From RGIG9115 sp045644665 (GTDB lineage Bacteria > Bacillota > Clostridia > UBA1381), in the NCBI GenBank assembly GCA_045644665.1, contig JAZRHH010000003.1:1-8728 (forward strand): a stretch of 8,728 nucleotides of DNA, in the 5' to 3' direction. Position numbers and translations under genes: made by a program. The notes under the pieces are model-generated. The model was not told the origin of the DNA. It saw only the letters and a program-made list of their open reading frames with translations, and did no database searches. Of this stretch, positions 1 through 6,183 are shown piece after piece. Numbering within the stretch: position 1 is the stretch's first letter; each line of letters starts with the position of its first letter.

Positions 1-1430
1 GTGCTGCTTGCGGTAAGGTTGTATTCACAGCTGAAGACGCAGAGGCTTGGAACGCAAGAGGTGAAAAGGTAGTTCTTGTTCGTCTTGAAACTTCACCTGA
101 AGATATTACAGGTATGAAGGCATCACAAGGTATCCTCACAGTTCGTGGCGGTATGACATCACACGCTGCCGTTGTTGCTCGTGGTATGGGTACATGCTGT
201 GTATCAGGTTGTGGTGACATCGCAATGGACGAAGAAAACAAGAAGTTCGTACTTAGCGGTAAGACATATAACGAAGGCGACTATATCTCAATCGACGGTT
301 CAACAGGTAACATCTATGATGGTATCATTCCTACAGTTGATGCAGAAATCGCTGGTGAATTTGGTCAAATCATGGCTTGGGCAGATGAGTTCAGAACTCT
401 TAAGGTTAGAACAAATGCAGATACTCCTGCAGATGCTAAGAAGGCAAGAGAACTCGGTGCAGAAGGTATCGGTCTTTGCCGTACAGAGCACATGTTCTTT
501 GAAGCTGAAAGAATTGCTGCTTTCCGTGAAATGATTTGTGCAGATACAGTTGAAGAGAGAGAAGCTGCTCTTGATAAGATTCTTCCTTATCAGCAGGGCG
601 ACTTTGAAGCTCTTTATGAAGCACTTGAAGGAAATCCTGTAACAATCAGATTCCTCGATCCTCCGCTTCATGAGTTCGTTCCTACAGAAGAAGCTGACAT
701 TAAGGCACTTGCTGATGCTCAGGGCAAATCTGTAGAAGATATTAAGACACTTATCACATCACTTCATGAGTTCAACCCAATGATGGGTCACAGAGGATGC
801 CGTCTTGCGGTAACATATCCTGAAATTGCTGCTATGCAAACAAAGGCTGTTATCAGAGCTGCTATCAACGTTAAGAAAGCTCATGCAGACTGGAACATTG
901 TTCCCGAAATCATGATTCCTCTCGTTGGCGACATCAAAGAACTTAAGTATGTTAAGAATGATGTTGTTGAAACTGCTGACGCTGAAATCGCAGCAGCTGG
1001 TGCCGACCTCAAGTACGAAGTTGGTACAATGATCGAAATTCCAAGAGCTTGTCTCACAGCTGATGTTATAGCTGAGGAAGCTGAATTCTTCTGCTTCGGT
1101 ACAAACGACCTTACACAGATGACATACGGTTTCTCAAGAGACGATGCTGGTAAGTTCCTTGATGCTTACTATGATGCAAAGATCTTCGAAAACGATCCGT
1201 TTGCTAAGCTTGACCAGACAGGTGTTGGTAAGCTTATGGAAATGGCAGTTGAAATGGGTAAGAAGGTTCGTCCTTCAATGCACTGCGGTATCTGTGGTGA
1301 ACACGGTGGAGACCCTGTATCAGTAGAATTCTGTCATGCAGTTGGACTTGACTATGTTTCATGCTCACCTTTCCGTGTGCCTATTGCAAGACTTGCTGCT
1401 GCTCAGGCTGCTATTAAGGAAAGCAAATAA
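1..1430 (+). CDS. ppdK: Pyruvate, phosphate dikinase, C-terminal part (5' end outside window)
   Basis: Cytoplasmic enzyme interconverting pyruvate + ATP + Pi and PEP + AMP + PPi; in anaerobes it commonly serves PPi-linked glycolysis or gluconeogenesis. The frame is open from base 3 without a start, giving 475 residues against about 874 in the Clostridium symbiosum enzyme, so the N-terminal ATP-grasp nucleotide domain is missing to the left. Seen here: the swivelling phosphohistidine domain with GGMTSHAAVVARGMG (catalytic His at 162-164), then the PEP/pyruvate TIM barrel with LCRTEHMFF, RFLDPPLHEF, GHRGCRL, MIEIPRA, FGTNDLTQMTYGFSRDD and the catalytic Cys in GICGEHGGDP (1293-1295). The spacing from this Cys to the C-terminus matches Cys831 of the 874-residue enzyme. 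An internal ATG at 114 lies inside the conserved domain and is not the start. Codon use is strongly biased (CTT, GCT, ACA), as expected for a highly expressed gene. A strong terminator follows. Confidence 0.97.
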   Translation, partial: AACGKVVFTAEDAEAWNARGEKVVLVRLETSPEDITGMKASQGILTVRGGMTSHAAVVARGMGTCCVSGCGDIAMDEENKKFVLSGKTYNEGDYISIDGSTGNIYDGIIPTVDAEIAGEFGQIMAWADEFRTLKVRTNADTPADAKKARELGAEGIGLCRTEHMFFEAERIAAFREMICADTVEEREAALDKILPYQQGDFEALYEALEGNPVTIRFLDPPLHEFVPTEEADIKALADAQGKSVEDIKTLITSLHEFNPMMGHRGCRLAVTYPEIAAMQTKAVIRAAINVKKAHADWNIVPEIMIPLVGDIKELKYVKNDVVETADAEIAAAGADLKYEVGTMIEIPRACLTADVIAEEAEFFCFGTNDLTQMTYGFSRDDAGKFLDAYYDAKIFENDPFAKLDQTGVGKLMEMAVEMGKKVRPSMHCGICGEHGGDPVSVEFCHAVGLDYVSCSPFRVPIARLAAAQAAIKESK

Positions 1431-1447
1431 TTGATTAGGTAATATTA

Positions 1448-1489
1448 AATAAGCCTTGTGTACTTTCTGTACACGAGGCTTATTTTTTT
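1448..1489 (+). terminator. Rho-independent terminator of ppdK
   Basis: A 16-bp stem (1448-1463 with 1469-1484) closes a 5-nt loop and runs directly into a T-tract at 1482-1489. The single non-Watson-Crick pair is a U.G wobble in the plus-strand RNA, so the hairpin is fully paired on this strand. It starts 17 nt after the ppdK stop. Confidence 0.93.
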
Positions 1490-1493
1490 ATAT

Positions 1494-1529
1494 AAAAAAG
1501 CAACGGCACCGCATTTTTGCAGTGCCGTT
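1494..1529 (-). terminator. Rho-independent terminator of the NlpC/P60 gene
   Basis: An 11-bp stem (1502-1512 with 1519-1529) with a 6-nt loop. Read on the minus strand it is followed after two bases by six Ts (plus-strand A-run 1494-1499). Its one imperfect pair is a U.G wobble on the minus RNA but a C.A mismatch on the plus RNA, which supports minus-strand use. It lies back to back with the ppdK terminator and separates two convergent genes. Confidence 0.9.
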
Positions 1530-1556
1530 ACCTTTTAAATAATTAGGGAGTGGGTA

Positions 1557-2801
1557 TCAACTTACCCTTCTTGCTCCGACATATGTCCTTTTATAGTATC
1601 CGCTGTTGATTGAAGCAATTCTTACAACATCACCTGTGTGAGGCGCGTGAATCATTTGACCTCCGCCAATGTATATACCAACATGGCTTATTTTACTGCT
1701 TTTTGCAAAGAATACAAGGTCTCCCGGTTGTAAATCACTTTTGTTTACTGCTCGTCCGTTTGAGAACTGGGAAGCAGCTGTTCTGTTAACGCTAATTCCT
1801 AAAGACTTACATACATACTGTACAAGACCTGAACAGTCAAAACCCTTTGGTGTTGTTCCGCCGTATACATACTTAACACCAAGATATTTTTTTGCAGTTG
1901 AAACAATAGAGCTTCCTTTTGGATTTGAAGCAGGTGTTGTGTATGTGCTGGTACTCTTTGTATTTTTTGCTTTTGCCGCAGCTTCTTTAGCAGCCTTTTC
2001 CTTGGCAGCTTTTTCTGCTTTTTCTTTTGCAATCTTTTCAGCTCTTGCTTTTGCCTCTGCTTCTCTTCTTTGAGCGGCTGCAGCTTGGATTGTGCTTACT
2101 TCTGTTTTTGGAATCCATGTGTTTGTAAGTTCGATACACTCGGAAACCACAAATCCTGCATCCATATCAGCTCCGTAATAAATCTTTGTATATCCGTTTT
2201 CGTCATACAAAAGAACAATTTCAGTTCCGTTTTTAAGCTGACCAATTACAGAAGAGTTTTTAGAAGCAGATGCTCTTATGTTTACATCAGAGCCATCTGT
2301 CTTAACTACTGCTCTTTTATAATTATCAAAGTGCATTGCAGCATAGTCAGCCTCTGCTTTACTGTCTGTTACATGTGCTTTTGATACATAACCGCTTTGT
2401 CCTTGTCCGTATGCTACCTTGTACCAACCCTCGGTAGATTCGGTTACCTTAACGCTTTCGCATTTTGTTAATGTATCTATAATATTTCCGTCTTCTGATG
2501 GAGTGTTATACACATCCAGAGTGCCATATGTAAGAAGTACGAAGCTTTCCTGAAGTGTACTTTTCTTGTCTGTAATTGACTTAATTTCTTCTTCTGTGTA
2601 TGTTTCATTTAGTTGTTGCTCGGCAACCTCCGGATTTACTTTTATATCCTCCGGGGTAATAGAAGTTACTAATTCTTCATTATTGTTCAGCAACGCAGCA
2701 AGCCTGTTTGAAGCTTTGAAGTCATAAGCTTGTGTAACAGTCATGCTTCCTATCATAGCAATTGTCAATATTCCAACAATTGTATGCTTTGCATTTATCA
2801 T
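1557..2801 (-). CDS. Exported NlpC/P60 peptidoglycan endopeptidase with two SH3 domains
   Basis: Predicted secreted gamma-D-Glu-diamino-acid (DL-)endopeptidase that cuts peptidoglycan stem peptides. The 414 residues run: signal peptide about 1-25 (MINAK, hydrophobic core, cut near TQA); a short acidic spacer; bacterial SH3 domain at about 86-147; a second at about 162-225 (VNIRASAS, GTEIVLLY); a Lys/Glu/Ala-rich coiled coil about 237-280; a Ser/Thr/Pro linker; and a C-terminal NlpC/P60 domain about 297-414. Catalytic Cys323 (FDCSG), His373 (SHVGIYIGGG) and His385 (MIHAP) are all present, with spacing close to that of E. coli MepS (Cys68, His119, His131). The start is supported by AGGAGG (plus 2812-2817) ten bases upstream. 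A perfect -35/-10 promoter and a WalR-box-like repeat precede it. Growth-related cell-wall turnover is the likely role. The physiological substrate and any partner are not visible from sequence. Confidence 0.94.
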   Translation of the reverse strand: MINAKHTIVGILTIAMIGSMTVTQAYDFKASNRLAALLNNNEELVTSITPEDIKVNPEVAEQQLNETYTEEEIKSITDKKSTLQESFVLLTYGTLDVYNTPSEDGNIIDTLTKCESVKVTESTEGWYKVAYGQGQSGYVSKAHVTDSKAEADYAAMHFDNYKRAVVKTDGSDVNIRASASKNSSVIGQLKNGTEIVLLYDENGYTKIYYGADMDAGFVVSECIELTNTWIPKTEVSTIQAAAAQRREAEAKARAEKIAKEKAEKAAKEKAAKEAAAKAKNTKSTSTYTTPASNPKGSSIVSTAKKYLGVKYVYGGTTPKGFDCSGLVQYVCKSLGISVNRTAASQFSNGRAVNKSDLQPGDLVFFAKSSKISHVGIYIGGGQMIHAPHTGDVVRIASINSGYYKRTYVGARRVS

Positions 2802-2858
2802 AAATATAAAACCTCCTAATTTGTCGAAAAAACATCATTTCCGACATACAACGATTAC

Positions 2859-2887
2859 ATTATACACTATTTTTCGTCCTTTGTCAA
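2859..2887 (-). promoter_or_regulatory. Consensus vegetative promoter of the NlpC/P60 gene
   Basis: On the minus strand, TTGACA (plus 2882-2887), a 17-bp spacer and TATAAT (plus 2859-2864): a perfect match at both hexamers with ideal spacing. The predicted transcript starts near 2852, leaving a leader of about 50 nt. That leader contains a short TGTCG/CGACA inverted repeat (2822-2826 with 2842-2846) just before the ribosome binding site, of unknown meaning. Confidence 0.9.
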
Positions 2888-2903
2888 ATTATTTTTACTT
2901 TGC

Positions 2904-2920
2904 TGTAACAATTTTGTAAT
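2904..2920 (+). promoter_or_regulatory. Candidate WalR (YycF) box
   Basis: TGTAAC-N5-TGTAAT is an exact match to the published WalR consensus TGTWAH-N5-TGTWAH, the operator of the essential WalRK system that controls cell-wall hydrolases in Firmicutes. It lies 16 bp upstream of the -35 of the NlpC/P60 gene, a plausible activator position, although the repeat reads on the opposite strand to the gene. The region is AT-rich, so a chance match is possible. The call rests on consensus, position and target type together. Confidence 0.5.
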
Positions 2921-2992
2921 TATTTTAAATATTTTGTGCTATATAACCAAATAACGCCTAATTATCGAGATAGGAGATGTAATATTTGACAA

Positions 2993-3040
2993 CAGAAAGT
3001 GTTACACCTCGAAACCAAAGTGTAACATTTTCTGGTTTTT
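2993..3040 (+). repeat. 15-bp inverted repeat, terminator-like
   Basis: Arms 2993-3007 and 3020-3034 match at 14 of 15 positions around a 12-nt loop, just past the stop of the SleB-type gene. In the plus RNA the odd pair is a G.U wobble and the hairpin is followed by G then five Us (3036-3040). In the minus RNA it is an A.C mismatch and the following sequence is only weakly U-rich. It may be the imperfect terminator of the minus-strand SleB-type gene, a bidirectional terminator, or the end of a short plus-strand transcript. The arms also contain TGTTAC/TGTAAC half-sites. Confidence 0.6.
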
Positions 3041-3043
3041 AAA

Positions 3044-3865
3044 TTATAGATAAAAATCGTGGTTTCCTATAGTCTTGTAAAAAACCCTGTTTTTTTGAAT
3101 CCAGGAACTTTGAGCAATGGTTGGATTTAGAAAGTAAAGACATTTACCTACAGTGGAGCTGTTTGTAAGAGAGGTCTTTGCAGCACCAATGGATTGAATA
3201 CTTGCATTTTCATAAATACTTCCGTTAATTGTAGGTTCAAACTGTACGGAGTAAGTTGTATCAAATATAACTCCGTATATAGTGTTTGGAAAAAGGGAGC
3301 TTTCAACTCTGTTTAAAATAACATCGCCGACAGCGACTTTTCCGCTTTGGATTTCTCCTCCGCTTTCTGCATTAATTATTTTTGCAAGCCAGTAAAGCTC
3401 GTCATGTGTAAAAGTTTTGTCTATCATATTATCCGGAACTTTTACGGATGGCTTGCTTATCTCTACATTATAATATTGTCCGTCCCAGGCAACCTTTGCA
3501 CTAAATATATTTGCAAGTGACCTTACGGGGATGTAGGTTCTGCTATTTAAAATAAACGCCTTTCCTGTCATTGAAGAGGGCGAACCATTTATATATGCAG
3601 TAGATGAGCCTATCTTTAGTGAAACGTTTTTGCCGTCAATATTTACACCGGCAGTTTTTGTATTATCGTTCCATGAAACGCTGTCAGCTCCCAGACTGTC
3701 TGCAATTGCGCGGATGGGGGCGTAGGTAACCCCTGATTTTATTACAGGCTCGGAGTCTGTTTTAATGTACTCGCCATTTACTCTGATGTCGATTGGAACA
3801 TCAGCTGCGTGGGCGGCACCTTGCAAAAGCATTATGAGGAAACTGAGCAGAAATATCTTCTTCAT
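3044..3865 (-). CDS. Exported SleB-type cell-wall hydrolase with copper-amine-oxidase-like N-terminal domain
   Basis: Predicted secreted peptidoglycan hydrolase (SleB/CwlJ, Hydrolase_2 family; SleB itself is a spore-cortex lytic transglycosylase). The 273 residues contain a signal peptide at 1-21 (MKKIF, Leu-rich core, cut after AHA); a copper-amine-oxidase N1-like region at about 27-136 made of two similar halves (YAPIRAIADSLGA and YIPVRSLANIF), normally a non-enzymatic wall or protein-binding module; and a catalytic domain at about 152-273. The hydrolase domain shows LAKIINAESGGE with the expected catalytic Glu167, VGDVILNRV, QFEP, and the family's terminal IGNHDFY. The start has AAAGGA (plus 3875-3880) nine bases upstream. 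It has its own vegetative-type promoter rather than an obvious sporulation-sigma promoter, so a role in vegetative wall turnover is as plausible as spore germination. No YpeB-like partner gene is adjacent, unlike classical sleB loci. Confidence 0.9.
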   Translation of the reverse strand: MKKIFLLSFLIMLLQGAAHAADVPIDIRVNGEYIKTDSEPVIKSGVTYAPIRAIADSLGADSVSWNDNTKTAGVNIDGKNVSLKIGSSTAYINGSPSSMTGKAFILNSRTYIPVRSLANIFSAKVAWDGQYYNVEISKPSVKVPDNMIDKTFTHDELYWLAKIINAESGGEIQSGKVAVGDVILNRVESSLFPNTIYGVIFDTTYSVQFEPTINGSIYENASIQSIGAAKTSLTNSSTVGKCLYFLNPTIAQSSWIQKNRVFYKTIGNHDFYL

Positions 3866-3905
3866 AGTTTCTTATCCTTTCATTGTTTTTGTAGGTGTCC
3901 TAATA

Positions 3906-3934
3906 AATATAACATAGTTTTACAATTTTTTCAA
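3906..3934 (-). promoter_or_regulatory. Promoter of the SleB-type hydrolase gene
   Basis: Minus strand TTGAAA (plus 3929-3934), 17-bp spacer, TATATT (plus 3906-3911) with a TGn extension before the -10. The predicted start lies near 3899, about 34 nt before the ATG. Inside the spacer and -10 is TGTAAA-N4-TGTTAT (plus 3909-3924), one base short of WalR-box spacing. Confidence 0.75.
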
Positions 3935-4013
3935 TGCAAAATATATGGCATTAATGGTTAAAGCTTCATAAAATTTCTTTTGTTACATTTTGATAAAATT
4001 TTAAAATTTTCTA

Positions 4014-4042
4014 TTGAAAAGTTGAATATATTGTAGTATAAT
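4014..4042 (+). promoter_or_regulatory. Promoter of the purine permease operon
   Basis: TTGAAA (4014-4019), 17-bp spacer, TATAAT (4037-4042). The predicted start is near 4049, giving a leader of about 90 nt before the ATG at 4139. It is divergent from the SleB-type gene promoter, about 80 bp between the two -35 boxes. Confidence 0.8.
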
Positions 4043-4053
4043 GCATTTGTGGT

Positions 4054-4106
4054 GGTGTAAATTGTGTGTGTATATGGGCAGTTTTATATATGCAGCAGCT
4101 TACTCC
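4054..4106 (+). promoter_or_regulatory. Possible structured leader of the purine permease mRNA
   Basis: Within the leader, GGTGTAA (4054-4060) can pair with TTACTCC (4100-4106), and inside that GTATAT (4070-4075) can pair with ATATGC (4088-4093). Nucleobase permease genes of this family are often under purine riboswitches, but the conserved purine-aptamer core is absent here. The stems are short and AU-rich, so this is a weak call and no ligand can be named. Confidence 0.25.
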
Positions 4107-4138
4107 AATAAACAAAAAGAAGAAAAGAGGTATTATTT

Positions 4139-5506
4139 ATGTTGGAAAAACTTTTCAAGCTTAAAGAGAACGGCACAAATGTAAAAACTGAAATTATTGC
4201 CGGTATTACAACATTCCTTGCAATGGCGTATATACTCGCAGTAAACCCCGGAATGCTTGGTATCATTCCTGACGGACCTGGTCCTGCTGCTATTTTTATG
4301 GCAACAGCACTTTCAGCTGCAATTGGTACAATTTGTATGGCATTTTTTGCTAACTACCCTGTAGCACTTGCATCAGGTATGGGACTTAATGCATTCTTTA
4401 CCTACACTGTTTGTTTGGGCATGGGATATTCTTACAAAGTTGCTTTGACTGCAATCTTAATAGAAGGTTTCGTATTTATGATTCTTTCTATTTTCAAGTT
4501 CAGAGAAGCTTTGGTTAATAAAATTCCTTCAAACTTGAAGCTTGGTATCACAGCAGGTATCGGACTCTTTATTACAATTATTGCACTTATCAATGCAGGC
4601 GTTGTTGTTAATGATGAGTCTACACTTGTAGCACTTGGAAATCTTGGTTCTCCTCAGGTTGCACTTGCAATTATCGGTCTTTTGATAATTGGTGTACTTC
4701 GTCACTACAAAGTTAAGGGCGATATCTTAATTGGTATCCTTGCTACTTGGGTACTTGGTATCCTTGCAGAGCTTGTAGGTTGGTATCAGGTTGATGTGGA
4801 AGCAGGCGTTTATTCTTTGATCCCATCACTTTCATGGGAATCAATAAAGGCAAACTTTGCAGCTCCTGCGCTTTTCCAATTTGATTTTGCATACATTGCA
4901 CAAAACCTTGCAGGATTTGCAGTTGTTATGTTTACATTCCTCTACACAGATATTTTTGATACTGTAGGAACACTTATCGGTGTTGCTCAAAAAGGTAATT
5001 TACTTGATGAAGACGGTTCGCTTCCAAGAGCCGGCGGAGCGCTTATGGCAGACGCTGTTGGTACTGTTGCAGGTGCTTGTCTTGGTACATCAACAGTTAC
5101 AAGTTATGTTGAATCTTCAGCAGGCGTAGCTGCAGGCGGCAGGACAGGTCTTACAGCTTTGACAACAGGTATATTATTCCTTATAGCAATTCCTCTTGCA
5201 CCTATTTTCCTTGCAATTCCGGGATTTGCTACAGCACCTGCGATGCTTTTTGTTGGTCTTTTGATGCTTTCTGCAGTTACAAAGATGGACTTCGAAGCAG
5301 ACGTTGCTGATACAATCGGTGGATTTATGGCAATTGTTATGATGCCTTTTGCATACTCAATTGCAACAGGTATTATGTTCGGTATGATTTCATGGGTTAT
5401 CTTAAAGCTTGTTATAGGTAAGGCTAAGGATATCAGCGGTGTTATGTGGATTTCTGTTGCTTTGTTTGTAATATATATCGCTCTTAAGGTTGCCGGAGTC
5501 GCATAA
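4139..5506 (+). CDS. NCS2 family nucleobase permease (AzgA/PbuG-like)
   Basis: Integral membrane importer, probably a proton symporter, for purine bases (adenine, guanine, hypoxanthine). Its 455 residues compare with about 430-440 in B. subtilis PbuG/PbuO. Hydrophobic segments fill the protein from about residue 20 to 453, consistent with the 13-14 helices of the family. Diagnostic motifs of the AzgA-like branch are visible: GITTFLAMAYILAVNPGML (22-40), GMGLNAFF (80-87), DIFDTVGTLIGVAQ (271-284) and GTSTVTSYVESSAG (316-329) with Glu325, then GGRTGLTAL. These separate it from the UraA/xanthine branch. The start has AAAGAGG (4124-4130) eight bases upstream. It is followed after 16 bp by a phosphoribosyltransferase gene with which it must be co-transcribed, since no terminator lies between them. 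Which purine is preferred cannot be read from the sequence. Confidence 0.94.
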   Translation: MLEKLFKLKENGTNVKTEIIAGITTFLAMAYILAVNPGMLGIIPDGPGPAAIFMATALSAAIGTICMAFFANYPVALASGMGLNAFFTYTVCLGMGYSYKVALTAILIEGFVFMILSIFKFREALVNKIPSNLKLGITAGIGLFITIIALINAGVVVNDESTLVALGNLGSPQVALAIIGLLIIGVLRHYKVKGDILIGILATWVLGILAELVGWYQVDVEAGVYSLIPSLSWESIKANFAAPALFQFDFAYIAQNLAGFAVVMFTFLYTDIFDTVGTLIGVAQKGNLLDEDGSLPRAGGALMADAVGTVAGACLGTSTVTSYVESSAGVAAGGRTGLTALTTGILFLIAIPLAPIFLAIPGFATAPAMLFVGLLMLSAVTKMDFEADVADTIGGFMAIVMMPFAYSIATGIMFGMISWVILKLVIGKAKDISGVMWISVALFVIYIALKVAGVA

Positions 5507-5522
5507 AAAGGAGCAATGACTT

Positions 5523-6080
5523 ATGAATAAAACCTACACCATGGAAATTGCAGGATTAAAACGGGACCTTCCTTTGTTTCCTGTGTCTGATGACTTATAT
5601 ATAGCAGCATTTATCATGTTTGGCGACGTGGAAATTACATGTGCCTGTGCAAAAGCACTTTTAGAAAAGGCACCTGAACATGATATTATGATAACTGCTG
5701 AGTCAAAAGGAATACCGCTTCTTTACGAAATGGCAAAACAAAACGGAGAAAATAACTACATTGTTGCAAGAAAATCCAAAAAGGTTTATATGGAAGATGT
5801 AGTTTACACAGAGGTTGATTCCATTACCACGGAGCATCAGCAAAGACTTTGTATCGGAAAAAAAGAAATTGATGAAATCCGTGGCAAAAGAGTTCTTATC
5901 GTAGACGATGTAATAAGTACCGGGGAGTCACTTGCTGCCCTTGAAACTCTGGTAAATCAGGTTGGAGGAGAAATAGTAGGAAAGATGGCTGTACTTGCAG
6001 AAGGCGATGCAGTTAACCGCAGCGATATAACCTACCTTGCACCCCTTCCGCTGTTCGATAAGGACGGAAATGTATTATAA
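5523..6080 (+). CDS. Purine phosphoribosyltransferase-like protein (adenine PRT type)
   Basis: Type I phosphoribosyltransferase of 185 residues, predicted to convert a free base and PRPP into a nucleoside monophosphate and PPi in the cytoplasm. The PRPP-binding signature VLIVDDVISTGES is at 124-136 with the paired Asp128-Asp129. ESKGIPL (60-66) and VARKSKK (81-87) correspond to the PPi loop and the basic motif of adenine and xanthine phosphoribosyltransferases. The N-terminal hood region is not diagnostic, so adenine, xanthine or another base is possible. The start is supported by AAAGGAG (5507-5513) nine bases upstream, and the gene sits 16 bp after the permease. The pairing suggests uptake followed by metabolic trapping. 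The same fold is also used by regulators such as PurR, but no DNA-binding domain is present here. A terminator follows directly. Confidence 0.87.
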   Translation: MNKTYTMEIAGLKRDLPLFPVSDDLYIAAFIMFGDVEITCACAKALLEKAPEHDIMITAESKGIPLLYEMAKQNGENNYIVARKSKKVYMEDVVYTEVDSITTEHQQRLCIGKKEIDEIRGKRVLIVDDVISTGESLAALETLVNQVGGEIVGKMAVLAEGDAVNRSDITYLAPLPLFDKDGNVL

Positions 6081-6088
6081 GGTATATG

Positions 6089-6122
6089 ACAGGTGTTACG
6101 TTTTATGTAGCACCTGTTTTTT
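6089..6122 (+). terminator. Rho-independent terminator of the purine operon
   Basis: An 11-bp stem (6089-6099 with 6107-6117, one wobble) with a 7-nt loop, followed by T-run 6117-6122. It begins 8 nt after the phosphoribosyltransferase stop. Confidence 0.92.
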
Positions 6123-6123
6123 A

Positions 6124-6152
6124 TTGACTTTTTTCTTGTCCTGTGTTATAAT
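6124..6152 (+). promoter_or_regulatory. Promoter of the amidohydrolase gene
   Basis: TTGACT (6124-6129), 17-bp spacer, TATAAT (6147-6152) with a TGn extension. The -35 begins only one base after the preceding terminator's T-run, so the gene is a separate, tightly packed transcription unit. The predicted leader is about 25 nt. Confidence 0.85.
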
Positions 6153-6183
6153 CTTTGTTGCAAATAATTAAGAAGGTGTTTTA

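Noticed and set aside
300..671. Minus-strand open frame of 123 codons, and overlapping shadow frames inside ppdK
   Set aside because: Antisense to conserved dikinase sequence with extreme codon bias. No ribosome binding site or recognisable motif.
1669..2073. Plus-strand open frame of 134 codons rich in Phe and Ala
   Set aside because: It is the antisense shadow of the Lys/Glu/Ala coiled coil and P60 domain of the minus-strand peptidase. It has no ribosome binding site and its composition mirrors the real gene.
1974..2090. Low-complexity repetitive DNA (GCTTTTTCTGC-like units)
   Set aside because: It encodes the Lys/Glu/Ala coiled-coil linker of the peptidase. The repetition comes from the protein and is not an independent DNA repeat or CRISPR array.
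2986..3042. 18-codon TTG-start frame with AGGAG nine bases upstream
   Set aside because: Its end overlaps a terminator-like hairpin, the peptide resembles nothing known, and such short frames arise by chance. Mentioned only within the small-transcript finding.
3981..3997. Another WalR-like site, TGTTAC-N5-GATAAA
   Set aside because: Only the first half-site fits. The second fails at its first two bases.
4049..4138. Purine riboswitch before the permease
   Set aside because: Expected from the gene family, but the conserved aptamer core and three-way-junction layout are not present. Kept only as a weak unknown leader.
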